A stretch of DNA of 64,000 nucleotides from Anaerotignum sp. (GCF_030625865.1 NZ_DAOUQB010000004.1:1-64000), one strand, 5' to 3'. Counted from the first letter of the stretch, positions 7,424-17,214 are shown. Notes: generated by a model from the letters alone, not told the origin. Made by a program: numbers and translations.

Positions 7424-9577
7424 TTATGCTTTATGATGATGTGTTTCTTCCTTTGGTTTGTCCTCCTTAGGCATTGCATCCTTAATGGAGAAGTTTAATC
7501 TGCCTTGCTTATCAATTTCCATGAGCTTTGCGCTTACAATATCGCCTACAGCCAATACATCTTCAACCTTTTCCACACGCTTGTGGGAAATTTTAGAAAT
7601 ATGAATCAAGCCTTCTTTTCCTGGTGCAAGTTCAAAAAACGCACCAAAAGCCATGAGTCTTGTAATTGCACCTGTATAAACAGTACCTGGCACAGGATCC
7701 TTCACAATGGCATTAATCATATCAATAGCACGCTGAATATCTGCGGCATCCACGCCTTTGATAAAGATTGTACCATCATCCTCAGTGTCTATTGCACAAT
7801 TCGTTTCTTCTATAATCTTTTTAATTACCTTACCTCTTGCACCGATTACCTCTGCAATCTTTTCTACATCAATCTGCATAGACGCAATTTTAGGTGCATA
7901 AGGAGAAAGTTCTTTTCTGGGTTCTGCAATAGCCTTCAGCATAACCTCATTCAAAATATATTCCCTTGCTCTGGCAGTCTGGGTAAAAGCCTGCTCAATC
8001 ATAGCAAAAGTCAAGCCTTTAATTTTCATATCCATCTGAATGGCTGTAATACCCTCGCTTGTACCGGCAACCTTAAAGTCCATATCGCCAAAGAAGTCTT
8101 CCACGCCCTGAATATCTGTAATTTCGATAAAGTCATCATCGGAATCCCCGGTTACCAAGCCTACGGAAATACCTGCAACAGGCCGCTTAATCGGTACACC
8201 GGCAGCCATCAAGGACATGGTAGAACCACAAATACTCGCCTGAGAAGTAGACCCGTTAGAGCTTAGGATATCAGAAACCAAACGAATTGCATAAGGGAAT
8301 TCTTCCTCACTGGGGATCACAGGCAATAAAGCTCTTTCCCCCAAAGCACCATGACCAATTTCACGTCTGCCGGGACCTCTGGAAGTCTTTGCCTCACCAA
8401 CGGAATATCCGGGGAAATTATAGTGGTGGATATAACGCTTTCCTGTTTCGTTTGTATCCAATCCATCCAAACGCTGTCCTTCACTTATCATGCCCAATGT
8501 TGTTACAGTCAAGCACTGTGTCTGACCTCTGGAGAACAAAGCAGAGCCGTGAACACGAGGCAAAACATCTATTTCTGCGGAAAGCGTTCTGATTTCTTCA
8601 ATGCCACGGCCATCGGGACGCTTATGATCTCTCAAAATCATTCGTCTTACTGTCATCTTTTCAAACTTGTAGATAATTTCACCCAGTAAGACGTCAATAT
8701 TCGCTTCTTCGCCATAAATTGCAATTAATTTTTCTTCCAAAGCTTCCATCGCTTCGTCTGTAATGACTTTAAGTTTTGCGTCTCTGTCCTGCTTCAATTC
8801 AGCAAATACCGCATCTTCCATTCTTGCATCGGTAATGTATCCGGTAACCAAATCATAAGCTTCCTGATTAATCATGTGTTCTTCGTAAGGCGCCTTTTCT
8901 TTGCCTTCTTTTTCAACGATTTCCTGAATAAATTTTACAACCTGTAAGTTTGTATCAAAAGCCAAATGAATTGCTTCCATCATCAAAGCATCAGGAATTT
9001 CATCCGCTCCTGCTTCAATCATCATGACCTTATCTTCTTTGGAAGAAACAGTCAGGGATAATCTTGTACTTTCTCTTTGCTCCGCCGTAGGGTTTACAAC
9101 CAACTGTCCGTCACAGTAGCCAATGCTTACGGAAGAAAGCGCATCTGTGAAAGGAATATCAGAAAGATTCAACGCCAAAGATGCGCCAATCATGGCTACA
9201 ACCTCAGGTGCACAATCCTGATCCACAGACATAACGGTTGCCACAATTGCAACATCATTTCTGTAATCCTTAGGGAATAAAGGTCTTAACGGTCTGTCAA
9301 TACATCTTGCGGTCAAGATAGCCTTCTCGGAAGGTCTGCCTTCTCTTTTGATGAAACCACCGGGAATTTTACCAACAGAATAAAGTCTTTCTTCGTAATC
9401 AATGCTCAGAGGGAAAAAGTCAATCCCTTCTCTGGGCTTTGCCGAGGCAGTAGCCGTTACCAAAACAGTGGTTTCGCCATAACGCAAAATTACCGCACCA
9501 TTGGCCTGTTCTGCAACTCTACCAATCTCAGCTGTCAGCGTTCTTCCTGCTAAATCCATGGAATAAGTTCTAAACAT
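7424..9577 (-). CDS. pnp: polyribonucleotide nucleotidyltransferase (PNPase)
   Basis: A 717-residue phosphorolytic 3'-5' exoribonuclease, trimeric, part of the RNA degradation machinery. Two RNase PH domains flank an all-helical linker. The second carries the core motif GPGRREIGHGALGERAL and the metal-site FGDMDFKVAGT. A KH domain (IGARGKVIKKI, about residue 565) and an S1 domain (GTVYTGAITRLMAFGAFFEL, about 620-690) follow, then a charged His-rich tail. The ATG is preceded by AAAGGAG. The gene lies downstream of rpsO, the usual bacterial order, and its leader carries a long hairpin (9608-9674) that may mediate self-control. Confidence 0.97.
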   Translation of the reverse strand: MFRTYSMDLAGRTLTAEIGRVAEQANGAVILRYGETTVLVTATASAKPREGIDFFPLSIDYEERLYSVGKIPGGFIKREGRPSEKAILTARCIDRPLRPLFPKDYRNDVAIVATVMSVDQDCAPEVVAMIGASLALNLSDIPFTDALSSVSIGYCDGQLVVNPTAEQRESTRLSLTVSSKEDKVMMIEAGADEIPDALMMEAIHLAFDTNLQVVKFIQEIVEKEGKEKAPYEEHMINQEAYDLVTGYITDARMEDAVFAELKQDRDAKLKVITDEAMEALEEKLIAIYGEEANIDVLLGEIIYKFEKMTVRRMILRDHKRPDGRGIEEIRTLSAEIDVLPRVHGSALFSRGQTQCLTVTTLGMISEGQRLDGLDTNETGKRYIHHYNFPGYSVGEAKTSRGPGRREIGHGALGERALLPVIPSEEEFPYAIRLVSDILSSNGSTSQASICGSTMSLMAAGVPIKRPVAGISVGLVTGDSDDDFIEITDIQGVEDFFGDMDFKVAGTSEGITAIQMDMKIKGLTFAMIEQAFTQTARAREYILNEVMLKAIAEPRKELSPYAPKIASMQIDVEKIAEVIGARGKVIKKIIEETNCAIDTEDDGTIFIKGVDAADIQRAIDMINAIVKDPVPGTVYTGAITRLMAFGAFFELAPGKEGLIHISKISHKRVEKVEDVLAVGDIVSAKLMEIDKQGRLNFSIKDAMPKEDKPKEETHHHKA

Positions 9578-9607
9578 AATGAATTCTCCTTTTGTTTTTC
9601 ATCTTTG

Positions 9608-9674
9608 CACCATAGATCTTCAACTTTAACTACACCCAATTGATAGCTATAACCAAAGTTGGAAATCTATAGTG
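9608..9674 (-). promoter_or_regulatory. long RNA hairpin in the pnp leader (possible RNase III site)
   Basis: Arms of 24 bases (9608-9631 and 9651-9674) pair along their full length. In the RNA every apparent mismatch is a G-U wobble except one C-A, so the fold is close to a perfect 24-bp duplex with a loop of about 19 nt. In E. coli the pnp leader is a double-stranded RNase III target used by PNPase to repress itself; the same role is inferred here. Confidence 0.65.
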
Positions 9675-9710
9675 CCACACTCTCTTACTTTTACTTCTTT
9701 ATATGATAGA

Positions 9711-9741
9711 AGAAAAGAGAGGACATTTCCCTCTCTCTTCT
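9711..9741 (-). terminator. hairpin after rpsO, partial terminator or processing site
   Basis: AGAAAAGAGAGG (9711-9722) pairs with CCTCTCTCTTCT (9729-9740). On the minus strand only a weak T-tract follows, so read-through into pnp is likely. Confidence 0.5.
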
Positions 9742-9755
9742 TTGTATCGCAAATC

Positions 9756-10019
9756 TTACTTTCTCAGGCCAAGTTCGCCAAGGATCGTACGGTATCTTTC
9801 AATATCCAAATCCTTCAGGTAATTTAAAAGGCCTCTTCTCTGTCCTACCATTTTCAAAAGACCTCTTCTGGAATGGTGATCCTTCTTGTGTTCTTTCAAG
9901 TGGTCTGTAAGCATTGTAATTCTTGCTGTCAACAGAGCAATCTGTACTTCGGGAGAACCTGTATCGTTAGGGGTTCTACCATATTTTGCGATAATTTCTT
10001 GTTTGTTGATTGTTGCCAT
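9756..10019 (-). CDS. rpsO: 30S ribosomal protein S15
   Basis: An 87-residue ribosomal protein binding the central domain of 16S rRNA. The sequence is typical throughout: [31 protein letters not shown] and [11 protein letters not shown]. The ATG has a strong AAGGAGG. It has its own promoter (10129-10157) and a leader of about 100 nt with two small hairpins, and precedes pnp. S15 commonly represses its own translation by binding its mRNA leader. Confidence 0.97.
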   Translation of the reverse strand: MATINKQEIIAKYGRTPNDTGSPEVQIALLTARITMLTDHLKEHKKDHHSRRGLLKMVGQRRGLLNYLKDLDIERYRTILGELGLRK

Positions 10020-10086
10020 TTTGTTTTCCTCCTTATAATTCCTTAAAACTAATTCTATTATGCATCCCCAAAAGACTAAGTGATGG

Positions 10087-10114
10087 TTGGAGAGTCCAAA
10101 GACCGAGTCTCGGT
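10087..10114 (-). promoter_or_regulatory. candidate S15 autoregulatory leader (twin hairpins)
   Basis: Two consecutive perfect hairpins lie between the promoter and rpsO: ACCGA-gac-TCGGT (10114-10102) and TTGGA-ctc-TCCAA (10099-10087), only two bases apart. Adjacent short helices can form a junction like other S15 mRNA targets. No match to a specific S15 leader class is claimed. Confidence 0.45.
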
Positions 10115-10128
10115 TTTACAATATTTTT

Positions 10129-10157
10129 ATTCTAGCATATTCCCTAAATCTTTGCAA
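10129..10157 (-). promoter_or_regulatory. rpsO promoter
   Basis: TTGCAA (-35, 10157-10152), 17-base spacer, TAGAAT (-10, 10134-10129). It sits just past the stop of the DMT permease gene and gives a leader of about 100 nt. Confidence 0.75.
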
Positions 10158-10167
10158 GGTCAATCCG

Positions 10168-11067
10168 CTAATTCTCGGCGTTTTCCAAAGGTTTTTCGTC
10201 AACCTCTTTGGCGAAATCAAGCTGGGAAAGAATGACCGCCACAAAAACCACGGCAAAACCCACTGCCATTTTCATGGTAATTTGTTCTTTATAAATTAAA
10301 ACAGAAAAAATTACACCAAAAACCGACTCTAGGCTTAATAAAATTGTCCCTACGGTTGCATTAATATATTTTAACCCAATACTCTGGAAACTTAAACATA
10401 AAGCAGTAGAAAAAACTGCTAAATAAAGCACATTTCCTGCCGCTGCCCAGCTAATGCTTGAGGGAATGGTTCTCGTTACGAGAACGGAAATCCATCCCCA
10501 CACTGCTGCCACACAAATTTGAAGCATCGTTAGGAGCATAGGATCTCTTCCTCTGCAAAAAAATGCTATGGATATAATATTTGCAGCAAAAGCAGCACTG
10601 CAAGCAAGTGTTATACCATCCCCGACAGAAATTCTTAAATTCCCCTCCAAAGAAATCAAACCAATTCCAATTAAACAAATGGCTGCTGATATTACATGGT
10701 TTTTCTTTGGTCTCTCCTTCATAACAACCCAGCATAAAAAAGGAACGATTACACAATATGCCGCAGTCAAAAACGCGCTTTTCCCCGGTGTTGTACCAAA
10801 GGTCATTGCCACCGTTTGCAGGCCCGTCCCTATTGCCATAGTTGTTCCTGCCACAAATCCTCCTATCAAATACCCTTTGTCGATTCGATGCCATTTTTTG
10901 ATTGTAGCAATGGCAATCATTACCCCGGCAACGGTAAAGCGTGATGCAACAATAAAAGATGTTGATAGTTCGTCAACGGCAAATTTCTGAAAGACAAAGG
11001 CACTGCCCCAAATGGCAGCCGTTAAAAGCAACATAAGCGTCGCCCATAATTTCTTATTCCGATTCAT
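10168..11067 (-). CDS. EamA/DMT-superfamily permease
   Basis: A 299-residue membrane protein with about ten hydrophobic segments in two EamA halves. The first half begins WATLMLLLTAAIWGSAFVFQ (about residues 7-26), and the second has the family's closing pattern ATVGTILLSLESVFG. Members move amino acids, nucleotides or metabolites across the membrane; the substrate here is unknown. ATG 11067 (MNRNKKLW) has GGGGAG 7-8 bases upstream; an ATG five codons earlier lies in that site. It follows ribF by 18 bases and is probably the last gene of the rimP-ribF transcript. Confidence 0.85.
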   Translation of the reverse strand: MNRNKKLWATLMLLLTAAIWGSAFVFQKFAVDELSTSFIVASRFTVAGVMIAIATIKKWHRIDKGYLIGGFVAGTTMAIGTGLQTVAMTFGTTPGKSAFLTAAYCVIVPFLCWVVMKERPKKNHVISAAICLIGIGLISLEGNLRISVGDGITLACSAAFAANIISIAFFCRGRDPMLLTMLQICVAAVWGWISVLVTRTIPSSISWAAAGNVLYLAVFSTALCLSFQSIGLKYINATVGTILLSLESVFGVIFSVLIYKEQITMKMAVGFAVVFVAVILSQLDFAKEVDEKPLENAEN

Positions 11068-11085
11068 ATATTTTCTCCCCAAATT

Positions 11086-12042
11086 CTACTCTTGGGCGCT
11101 TTTCCATTTCGTTAAATACTCCTCAGATGCAAAATATTCTGCTGCCTGTTTCGCATTTATATTGATTTGCTGACGCAACTGTTCCACACTTGGAAATTTA
11201 CGTTCGCTACGCAAAAATTTATAGAAAAAGGTTTGCAGTGTTTTTCCGTAAACATTCTCGTTAAAATCTAACAAATAGGTTTCCACAATCTTTTGCGTAC
11301 CGTTTACCGTAGGATTAATTCCAATATTGGTCACACCATAATAATATTTTCCGTTATACAGCGTTTTCGTTGCATAAACACCATTCGGCGGAAACAGCTT
11401 TAAAGGGTGGGCAATAATGTTAACCGTAGGAAATCCAATGGTTCTGCCCAATTTTTTTCCTTCTGCCACAGTACCTAAAATAAAGTAAGGCTCTGTCAGC
11501 ATTCGGTTTGCATCTTCTAAATCTTTCTGAATCAGACATTTTCTGATTCTTGAGGAGCTCACTCTTTCCTCCTCAAATAAAACAGAAGGAACAGCAATAA
11601 CCTTTACGCCCCGTTCTTCCCCTAATTTTTGTAACATTCCATAATTACCCGATCGGTTAGAACCAAAGTGATAGTTCTCCCCTACAATCAAAACACGGCA
11701 CTGCAATTTTTCAAAAATCAGTTTAACGGCAAAATCCTCGGCACTCATTGCTGCAAATTCTTGGTCGAAAGGATATTCAATATAAGTATTAACCCCCATA
11801 CGCTCCATGGTAAATTTCTTTTCTTCGGGAGCCATAATGAGCGCAAAATTATCTTTTTTCTTAAACACCAGCATTGGATGAGGAGCAAAGGTAAAAACAA
11901 CGCTTTTTAACCCTTCTTCCTCCGCAAACTGCTTTGTCAATTTGATCAACGCACGATGCCCCAGATGCAGACCGTCAAAATTGCCCAGCGTTACCGCAGT
12001 CGGCTGATTCTGTTCTATGTGCGTATCCGTGATATGTTCCAT
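11086..12042 (-). CDS. ribF: bifunctional riboflavin kinase / FAD synthetase
   Basis: A 318-residue enzyme that makes FMN from riboflavin and then FAD. The N-terminal nucleotidyltransferase domain carries GNFDGLHLGH (residues 20-29, HxGH at 26-29) and a degenerate ISSSRIR-type loop (VSSSRIRK). The C-terminal riboflavin kinase domain begins about residue 187 with GRTIGFPTVNI and contains NIGINPTVNG. The ATG has AAGGAG. It lies 11 bases after truB, the common Firmicutes order. Confidence 0.95.
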   Translation of the reverse strand: MEHITDTHIEQNQPTAVTLGNFDGLHLGHRALIKLTKQFAEEEGLKSVVFTFAPHPMLVFKKKDNFALIMAPEEKKFTMERMGVNTYIEYPFDQEFAAMSAEDFAVKLIFEKLQCRVLIVGENYHFGSNRSGNYGMLQKLGEERGVKVIAVPSVLFEEERVSSSRIRKCLIQKDLEDANRMLTEPYFILGTVAEGKKLGRTIGFPTVNIIAHPLKLFPPNGVYATKTLYNGKYYYGVTNIGINPTVNGTQKIVETYLLDFNENVYGKTLQTFFYKFLRSERKFPSVEQLRQQININAKQAAEYFASEEYLTKWKSAQE

Positions 12043-12053
12043 TTTTCTACTCC

Positions 12054-12956
12054 TTAAATCAACATCTTAAATGGTTTGATAAAAAAGCTTTTTTCTTCTT
12101 GCATAACTGTATATAACCCTACTAATTTTTTTTCATGGTCAAACACTGTAACAATTTGACCGGCTTCAATCTCTTTTTCGGCCTGAAAAAATCTATCCCA
12201 AATTTTTCCGCCGTTATACAGTAATTTCACAGAATTTTCCGAAACCAAAACCCTTGTATATTCCTTTAATGCGTCTTCCAGCCTTAAAAGAACCGACTCC
12301 AATTGTCCCGCTTCTGCAATGTCCTTTAATTCACCAAGTTTAATGGCATTTTCCAAAGAAAACGCCCCCGTTGCAGTTCGCACAAGACAGGCCATGTGCC
12401 CGCCACAGCCTAAAGCTTTTCCAATATCGGCGCAAAGCGTTCGGATATAAGTGCCCTTGGAACAATCTACATCCATCTCAACTTGACAAGGTGGAATAAA
12501 GCGGCGAATTCTAATGTCATACACCGTAATTTTCCGTGCCTTTCGCTCAACTTCCTTGCCTTCCCTTGCTAACTCATAGAGCTTTTTGCCGTTTATTTTT
12601 ACAGCAGAATACATAGGCGGCACCTGCTCCAACGTTCCAATAAAGCCTTTAATAGTTTCTTGTATGTTGTTCTCATCAAAAATTACCGGCTTTTCCTCCA
12701 ACACCTCTCCCGAGGCATCCTCCGTTGTGGTAGTAACACCCAAGTGCAATACAGCACGGTAGGTTTTTCGTCCGTCCATGATGATGTCCGCAAGCTTTGT
12801 CCCTTTGCCAACGCATATTGGCAATACCCCTTCTGCATCAGGGTCTAAAGTACCTGTATGACCAACCTTCTTCATATGCAGCGTTTTACGCACTACCGCA
12901 ACAACATCATGGGAGGTAAATCCCTTTTCTTTATAAATATTTAGGATCCCGTCCAA
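12054..12956 (-). CDS. truB: tRNA pseudouridine(55) synthase
   Basis: A 300-residue enzyme that makes the T-loop pseudouridine at position 55 of tRNAs. The catalytic motif GHTGTLDPDAEGVLP holds the nucleophilic Asp (about residue 39). Other landmarks are KGTYIRTLCADIG and GACGGHMACL-like GCGGHMACLVRT. The start is TTG (12954-12956) with AAGGGGGAG upstream; no in-frame ATG upstream is usable. It follows nrnA by 12 bases and leads into ribF. Confidence 0.95.
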   Translation of the reverse strand: MDGILNIYKEKGFTSHDVVAVVRKTLHMKKVGHTGTLDPDAEGVLPICVGKGTKLADIIMDGRKTYRAVLHLGVTTTTEDASGEVLEEKPVIFDENNIQETIKGFIGTLEQVPPMYSAVKINGKKLYELAREGKEVERKARKITVYDIRIRRFIPPCQVEMDVDCSKGTYIRTLCADIGKALGCGGHMACLVRTATGAFSLENAIKLGELKDIAEAGQLESVLLRLEDALKEYTRVLVSENSVKLLYNGGKIWDRFFQAEKEIEAGQIVTVFDHEKKLVGLYTVMQEEKSFFIKPFKMLI

Positions 12957-12968
12957 GTGGTCTCCCCC

Positions 12969-13937
12969 TTACAGCATTTTTTCTATTTCAGCAAAAACCA
13001 TTTCCTTTGCCTTGGCAATTGGTGCGGCAATGGTACATCCCGCGGCTTTCACATGACCGCCGCCGCCAAATTTTTGTGCCAAAGCACATACATCATAGCC
13101 ATCATTTCCACGAAAGCTGGCCTTGACATCCATATCATTTTTCTCATATAGAAAACAGGCAATTTTTGTATCATTTACTCCCTTAAGGTAATTGATAATT
13201 GCGTCCAACTCTTTATTGGTACCTTTGCAATCCTCAATATCCCCCATGGTAATAGAACTGCAAATCACCCTTCCATCAAAATATCGCTCGGCCTTGTCAA
13301 AGGCTCTGCCCATAATTTTCATTTCCGAAAAATTTCGGCTGTCAAATAAAGCATTGTATATTTTGGTAAAAGGAATGTCATAATTCATCAACTCTCCTGC
13401 CACCTGCATGGTAAAAGGTGTCGTGGATGTATGGCGAAAACCACCTGTATCATAAATCAACCCGGCATACAAAGCCGATGCAATCTCACCATCCAGAGGA
13501 AAATATCCTTTTAACAGTTTAAACACAATTTCACTGGTGGAGGAAGCTGCCTCCTCCACATAGTTATATTCTCCAAAGTAAGAGTTACTGATATGGTGGT
13601 CAATATTTACAGTATGCTTTGCACTTCGAAAGATATTCTCAATCCCTTGAAACCGTCCTATATCACCGCAATCCAGGGCAATAAACAGTTCAACCTCTGT
13701 AACAACCTCTTTTTCAACAATCAAGGTACTGTTGGGTATCATATTATACTTCTTCCCATAAGGCTCCAGAAGTACCTGAACCATCTTTCCCCCTTTGTGT
13801 AAAGAAGCCGCCAAAGCAAGGCATGCCCCAATGGCATCTCCATCAGGGTTGGTATGCCCACAAAGCACAATGTTTTGATGTTGGGAAATGATTTCTCTGA
13901 TTTTTGCTAAAGAATCATTCTTCTCCATCATTGGCAT
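12969..13937 (-). CDS. nrnA: DHH/DHHA1 oligoribonuclease (NrnA-type bifunctional phosphatase)
   Basis: A 322-residue phosphoesterase of the NrnA group, which degrades nanoRNA and 3'-phosphoadenosine 5'-phosphate. The metal motifs are present in order: HTNPDGDAIG (about 28-37), ALDCGD, IDHHISN (the DHH motif), and the C-terminal DHHA1 signature GGGGHVKAAG near the end. The ATG has AAAGGAG and overlaps the end of rbfA by 23 bases. The position between rbfA and truB is the standard one. Confidence 0.95.
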   Translation of the reverse strand: MPMMEKNDSLAKIREIISQHQNIVLCGHTNPDGDAIGACLALAASLHKGGKMVQVLLEPYGKKYNMIPNSTLIVEKEVVTEVELFIALDCGDIGRFQGIENIFRSAKHTVNIDHHISNSYFGEYNYVEEAASSTSEIVFKLLKGYFPLDGEIASALYAGLIYDTGGFRHTSTTPFTMQVAGELMNYDIPFTKIYNALFDSRNFSEMKIMGRAFDKAERYFDGRVICSSITMGDIEDCKGTNKELDAIINYLKGVNDTKIACFLYEKNDMDVKASFRGNDGYDVCALAQKFGGGGHVKAAGCTIAAPIAKAKEMVFAEIEKML

Positions 13938-14298
13938 TCTTCTCCTTTAAATCCTTGGAAATTTGACTCAGCAACTGTTCCATATGAATCGCATATTCTG
14001 CAGATTCATCCAACTTAAATGTGAATTCAGGCGTAAAGCGTAAATTTATCCTCTGGGCAATCTGACGACGAATAAAACCGGAGGCGTTTTTCAAGCCTTT
14101 CATCACGTTTTCCTTCTCCTCATCATTCCCCAAAACCGACACATACACCTTGCAATATTTCAAATCAGGTGTTGTTTCAACCCTAACCACGCTGGTCATG
14201 GAACCAATGCGTGGATCTTTCAATTCTCCTCGTATAATCTGAGAAAGCTCTTTTAAAATCTCATCATTAATACGAGAAATTCTTGGATTATTTTTCAT
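13915..14298 (-). CDS. rbfA: ribosome-binding factor A
   Basis: A 127-residue KH-like protein that helps mature the 5' end of 16S rRNA in the 30S subunit. Typical features are RINDEILKELSQIIR at the N-terminus, DPRIG, and VSVLGNDEEKENVMKGL. It lies 12 bases after infB and overlaps nrnA. The length matches the family. Confidence 0.95.
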   Translation of the reverse strand: MKNNPRISRINDEILKELSQIIRGELKDPRIGSMTSVVRVETTPDLKYCKVYVSVLGNDEEKENVMKGLKNASGFIRRQIAQRINLRFTPEFTFKLDESAEYAIHMEQLLSQISKDLKEKNANDGEE

Positions 14299-14310
14299 AC
14301 TATCACCTAA

Positions 14311-16569
14311 TTATCTGGGCACCTCAACCATAGTGAAGGCTTCAACCCAGTCACCTTCCTTTAAATCATTATACTTCTTAAATACAAGCCCGCATTCGTA
14401 GCCCGCCGTAACTTCTTTCACATCATCTTTAAAACGTTTTAAGCTTTCCAAATCGCCTTCGTAAACTACAATATTGTCACGCAGAATACGAACCTGGCAA
14501 TTACGAACAAACTTACCGTCTTTCACATAGCTGCCTGCAATGGTTCCTACGCCGGATGCCTTAAACAACTGACGAACCTCTGCATGCCCCAATACCTTTT
14601 CTTCATAAACAGGGTCAAGCATGCCTTTCATGGCAGCAGTTACATCCTCGATGGCATTGTAAATAACACGATACAGACGAAGATCAACCTTTTCTTCATC
14701 AGCGAAGGCCTTTGCTGCCGGTTCCGGACGAACATTAAACCCAATAATAATTGCATTTGAAGCAGATGCCAGCATAACGTCGCTTTCTGTAATGGCACCA
14801 ACGCCACCATGGATAATGCGAACTCTTACTTCCTCATTGGACAGACGCTCTAAGCTCTGGCGAACTGCCTCAACAGAGCCCTGAACATCGGCTTTTACTA
14901 CGATATTCAATTCTTTCATATTACCGCTTTGAATCTGAGAGAACAAATCATCCAAAGAAACCTTTTGTGGTGTTTCCTTAATTAAGTTTTCTCTGTTTCT
15001 TGCAATAATGCTTTCCGCAACCTGTCTTGCCTGCTTATCGCTTTCTGCCACATAGAAGCTGTCGCCTGCAGTAGGCACTTCGGAAAGCCCTAAAATTTCA
15101 ACAGGTGTGGATGGGCCTGCTTTTTTCACACGTCTGCCCTTGTCATCTGTCATGGCTCTGATTTTGCCATAAGCACTACCTGCTACAATGGGGTCACCCA
15201 CCTGCAAAGTACCGCTTTGAACCAAAACCGTAGCAACAGGACCTCTGCCTTTATCCAGCTGTGCTTCTACAATAGCACCTCTTGCTTTTTTGTTGGGGTT
15301 TGCCCGTAATTCTTTCATTTCTGCAACCAAAGTAATCATTTCCAGCAAGGTATCAATCCCCTCTTTGGAAACAGCGGAAACAGGCACACAAATGGTTTCG
15401 CCACCCCAGTCTTCAGACAACAACTGGTATTCCACAAGCTCCTGCTTAACACGATCAGGGTTTGCGGAAGGCTTATCCATTTTGTTAATTGCAACGATAA
15501 TTTCAACGCCTGCAGCCTTTGCATGGTTAATCGCTTCAACCGTTTGAGGCATTACACCGTCGTCTGCTGCAACAACCAAAATTGCAATATCTGTAATTTG
15601 CGCTCCACGCATACGCATTGCTGTAAACGCCTCATGTCCAGGTGTATCCAAGAAAGTAATGGGCTTGCCTGCAATCTGCACTGTATACGCACCGATATGC
15701 TGTGTAATACCACCGGCCTCACCCTTGGTTACATCACTGTGACGGATTGCATCCAATAAAGAAGTTTTACCATGGTCAACGTGTCCCATTACTACAACAA
15801 CAGGAGGACGTTCTTCTAAAACGCTGTCATCCTCTTCCTCTTCCGCAAAAACGGTTTCCATAATGTCTTCTTCTTCTTCTTTTTCCAGAATCACATTATA
15901 TTCTTCTCCGATGGCAACGGCAGTATCAAAGTCAATCGTTGCATTGATATTTAGCATTTTGCCCTTTTTCATCAAATTCATCACAAGATCGGAGCCTTTT
16001 TTCCCAAGAACCTCTGCCAAATCCTTCACTGTAATTGTCTCAGGAATGGTCTTTACCATAGAATCTGCGTTTTCAGTCTTTTCCACTTTTTCATCCGCTT
16101 CCAAAGCTTCCAGCTCCGCCATAAGAGCCGCTTCTTCTTCTCTTTCACGACGTCTACGCTCCAGAGGATTTTCTCTTACTTTCTGATCCTTTTTATTTCC
16201 TTTTTTGTTTTTGTCCACTTTTTTATTTCCGCTATTCTGCTGGTTATGAGGATTAGCTTTTTTTTCCGTATCTTTTTTGCCTTCTTCTTTTTTGCCTTCC
16301 TCTTTTTTTACATAAGGTTTTGCATTTTTTTCATTTTTAGCTTCAGGCTTTTTATTTTCCATCTGATTCTTTGCATCTTTTTTCACTCCGTTTTTATCAG
16401 ATGCATTTTCCGATGGTTTATATAATGCTTTTACCTTCTCTACTGTGTCAGCATCCAAAACACCCATATGACTGGTTACTTCAATATTAATGCCCTTTAA
16501 TTTTGTCATTAAATCCTTATTTGTAACGCCAAGTTGTTTTGCTAATTCATATATACGAGTCTTTGACAT
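14311..16569 (-). CDS. infB: translation initiation factor IF-2
   Basis: A 752-residue initiation GTPase that places fMet-tRNA on the ribosome. The N-terminal IF2_N domain ([17 protein letters not shown]) is followed by a Lys/Glu-rich disordered linker (about 60-150) and a second IF2_N ([21 protein letters not shown]). The G domain starts at about 255 with [15 protein letters not shown], then DTPGHEAF and NKMDK. Domains II-IV complete the protein. The linker is short compared with enterobacterial IF-2, as usual in Clostridia. It follows ylxQ by 11 bases. Confidence 0.97.
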   Translation of the reverse strand: MSKTRIYELAKQLGVTNKDLMTKLKGINIEVTSHMGVLDADTVEKVKALYKPSENASDKNGVKKDAKNQMENKKPEAKNEKNAKPYVKKEEGKKEEGKKDTEKKANPHNQQNSGNKKVDKNKKGNKKDQKVRENPLERRRREREEEAALMAELEALEADEKVEKTENADSMVKTIPETITVKDLAEVLGKKGSDLVMNLMKKGKMLNINATIDFDTAVAIGEEYNVILEKEEEEDIMETVFAEEEEDDSVLEERPPVVVVMGHVDHGKTSLLDAIRHSDVTKGEAGGITQHIGAYTVQIAGKPITFLDTPGHEAFTAMRMRGAQITDIAILVVAADDGVMPQTVEAINHAKAAGVEIIVAINKMDKPSANPDRVKQELVEYQLLSEDWGGETICVPVSAVSKEGIDTLLEMITLVAEMKELRANPNKKARGAIVEAQLDKGRGPVATVLVQSGTLQVGDPIVAGSAYGKIRAMTDDKGRRVKKAGPSTPVEILGLSEVPTAGDSFYVAESDKQARQVAESIIARNRENLIKETPQKVSLDDLFSQIQSGNMKELNIVVKADVQGSVEAVRQSLERLSNEEVRVRIIHGGVGAITESDVMLASASNAIIIGFNVRPEPAAKAFADEEKVDLRLYRVIYNAIEDVTAAMKGMLDPVYEEKVLGHAEVRQLFKASGVGTIAGSYVKDGKFVRNCQVRILRDNIVVYEGDLESLKRFKDDVKEVTAGYECGLVFKKYNDLKEGDWVEAFTMVEVPR

Positions 16570-16580
16570 TCGCTACACCT

Positions 16581-16928
16581 CTACTTTCCAAACGACGAAT
16601 CGCTTTTCCCTGTCTCATTCACAGTCTTTTCCTTCTCTGCCAAGTCCATCAGCTTCTTTGAAAAACCGGCATCCGTCACGGCAAATATTGCACGTATTTC
16701 TTCACCAACCGCTCTGCCTAAGTCTTCTTTCTCTCCCACTTCAACCAATGGTATTTTATAGTATGCTGCTGAATTATAGAATTTCTTTTTTGTGTTACCC
16801 GATGCATCCATGGCAAGAATCAACAACTCTGCTTTTTTCTTGCGAATTGCATTTTCCACGGCTACCTCACCACCGGCCAATTTTCCTGCCTTTTTGCATA
16901 GCCCTAAAAGAGAGTAAAATTTACTCAT
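16581..16928 (-). CDS. L7Ae/L30e-family K-turn-binding protein YlxQ
   Basis: A 115-residue RNA-binding protein of the YlxQ (L7Ae-like) group. The hallmark N-terminus is LLGLCKKAGKLAGGE, followed by KKAELLILAMDAS and KKKFYNSAAYY. I start at ATG 16928, which overlaps the rnpM stop (ATGAGTAA); a GTG start four codons upstream is also open. It sits between rnpM and infB as in B. subtilis. The C-terminal 30 residues are Lys/Glu-rich. The exact RNA target is unknown. Confidence 0.9.
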   Translation of the reverse strand: MSKFYSLLGLCKKAGKLAGGEVAVENAIRKKKAELLILAMDASGNTKKKFYNSAAYYKIPLVEVGEKEDLGRAVGEEIRAIFAVTDAGFSKKLMDLAEKEKTVNETGKSDSSFGK

Positions 16929-17196
16929 TTTCTTCACCACTCAGCTCTGTTAAAAGTTGTTCATATACCTCTTGGGGAACAGGCGCCTTAAAAGAACGTT
17001 CTAACCCCTTTGACTTTTGTGCCTTAGCCAGACACTCGCTGTTTGGGCAGATATAAGCACCTCGCCCTGGCTTTTTCCCTGTTCGGTCTAACGAAAATTC
17101 ACCTTCATCATTGCGAACAATTCGAATCAGCTCTTTCTTGCTTTTCATTTCCTGACAGCCGGTACATTTTCTTAGAGGAATCTTTCTTTGCTTCAT
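16921..17196 (-). CDS. rnpM: RNase P modulator RnpM (YlxR)
   Basis: A 91-residue YlxR-family protein. The diagnostic CxxC (TGCQEM preceded by RKC) lies at the N-terminus, and GRGAYICPNSECLAKA is in the middle. B. subtilis YlxR binds the RNase P RNA and lowers its activity, hence RnpM. It is located between nusA and ylxQ, 18 bases after nusA. Confidence 0.92.
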   Translation of the reverse strand: MKQRKIPLRKCTGCQEMKSKKELIRIVRNDEGEFSLDRTGKKPGRGAYICPNSECLAKAQKSKGLERSFKAPVPQEVYEQLLTELSGEENE

Positions 17197-17214
17197 ACTG
17201 CCATCCTCCTTATC

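Noticed and set aside
7505..8266. Plus-strand 253-codon open frame opposite pnp
   Set aside because: It is antisense to a clear PNPase gene, rich in Cys, His and Asn, and has no recognisable domain.
10451..10894. Second minus-strand frame of 147 codons in the DMT permease gene
   Set aside because: It is a shifted-frame shadow of the EamA protein, very rich in Cys and Asn.
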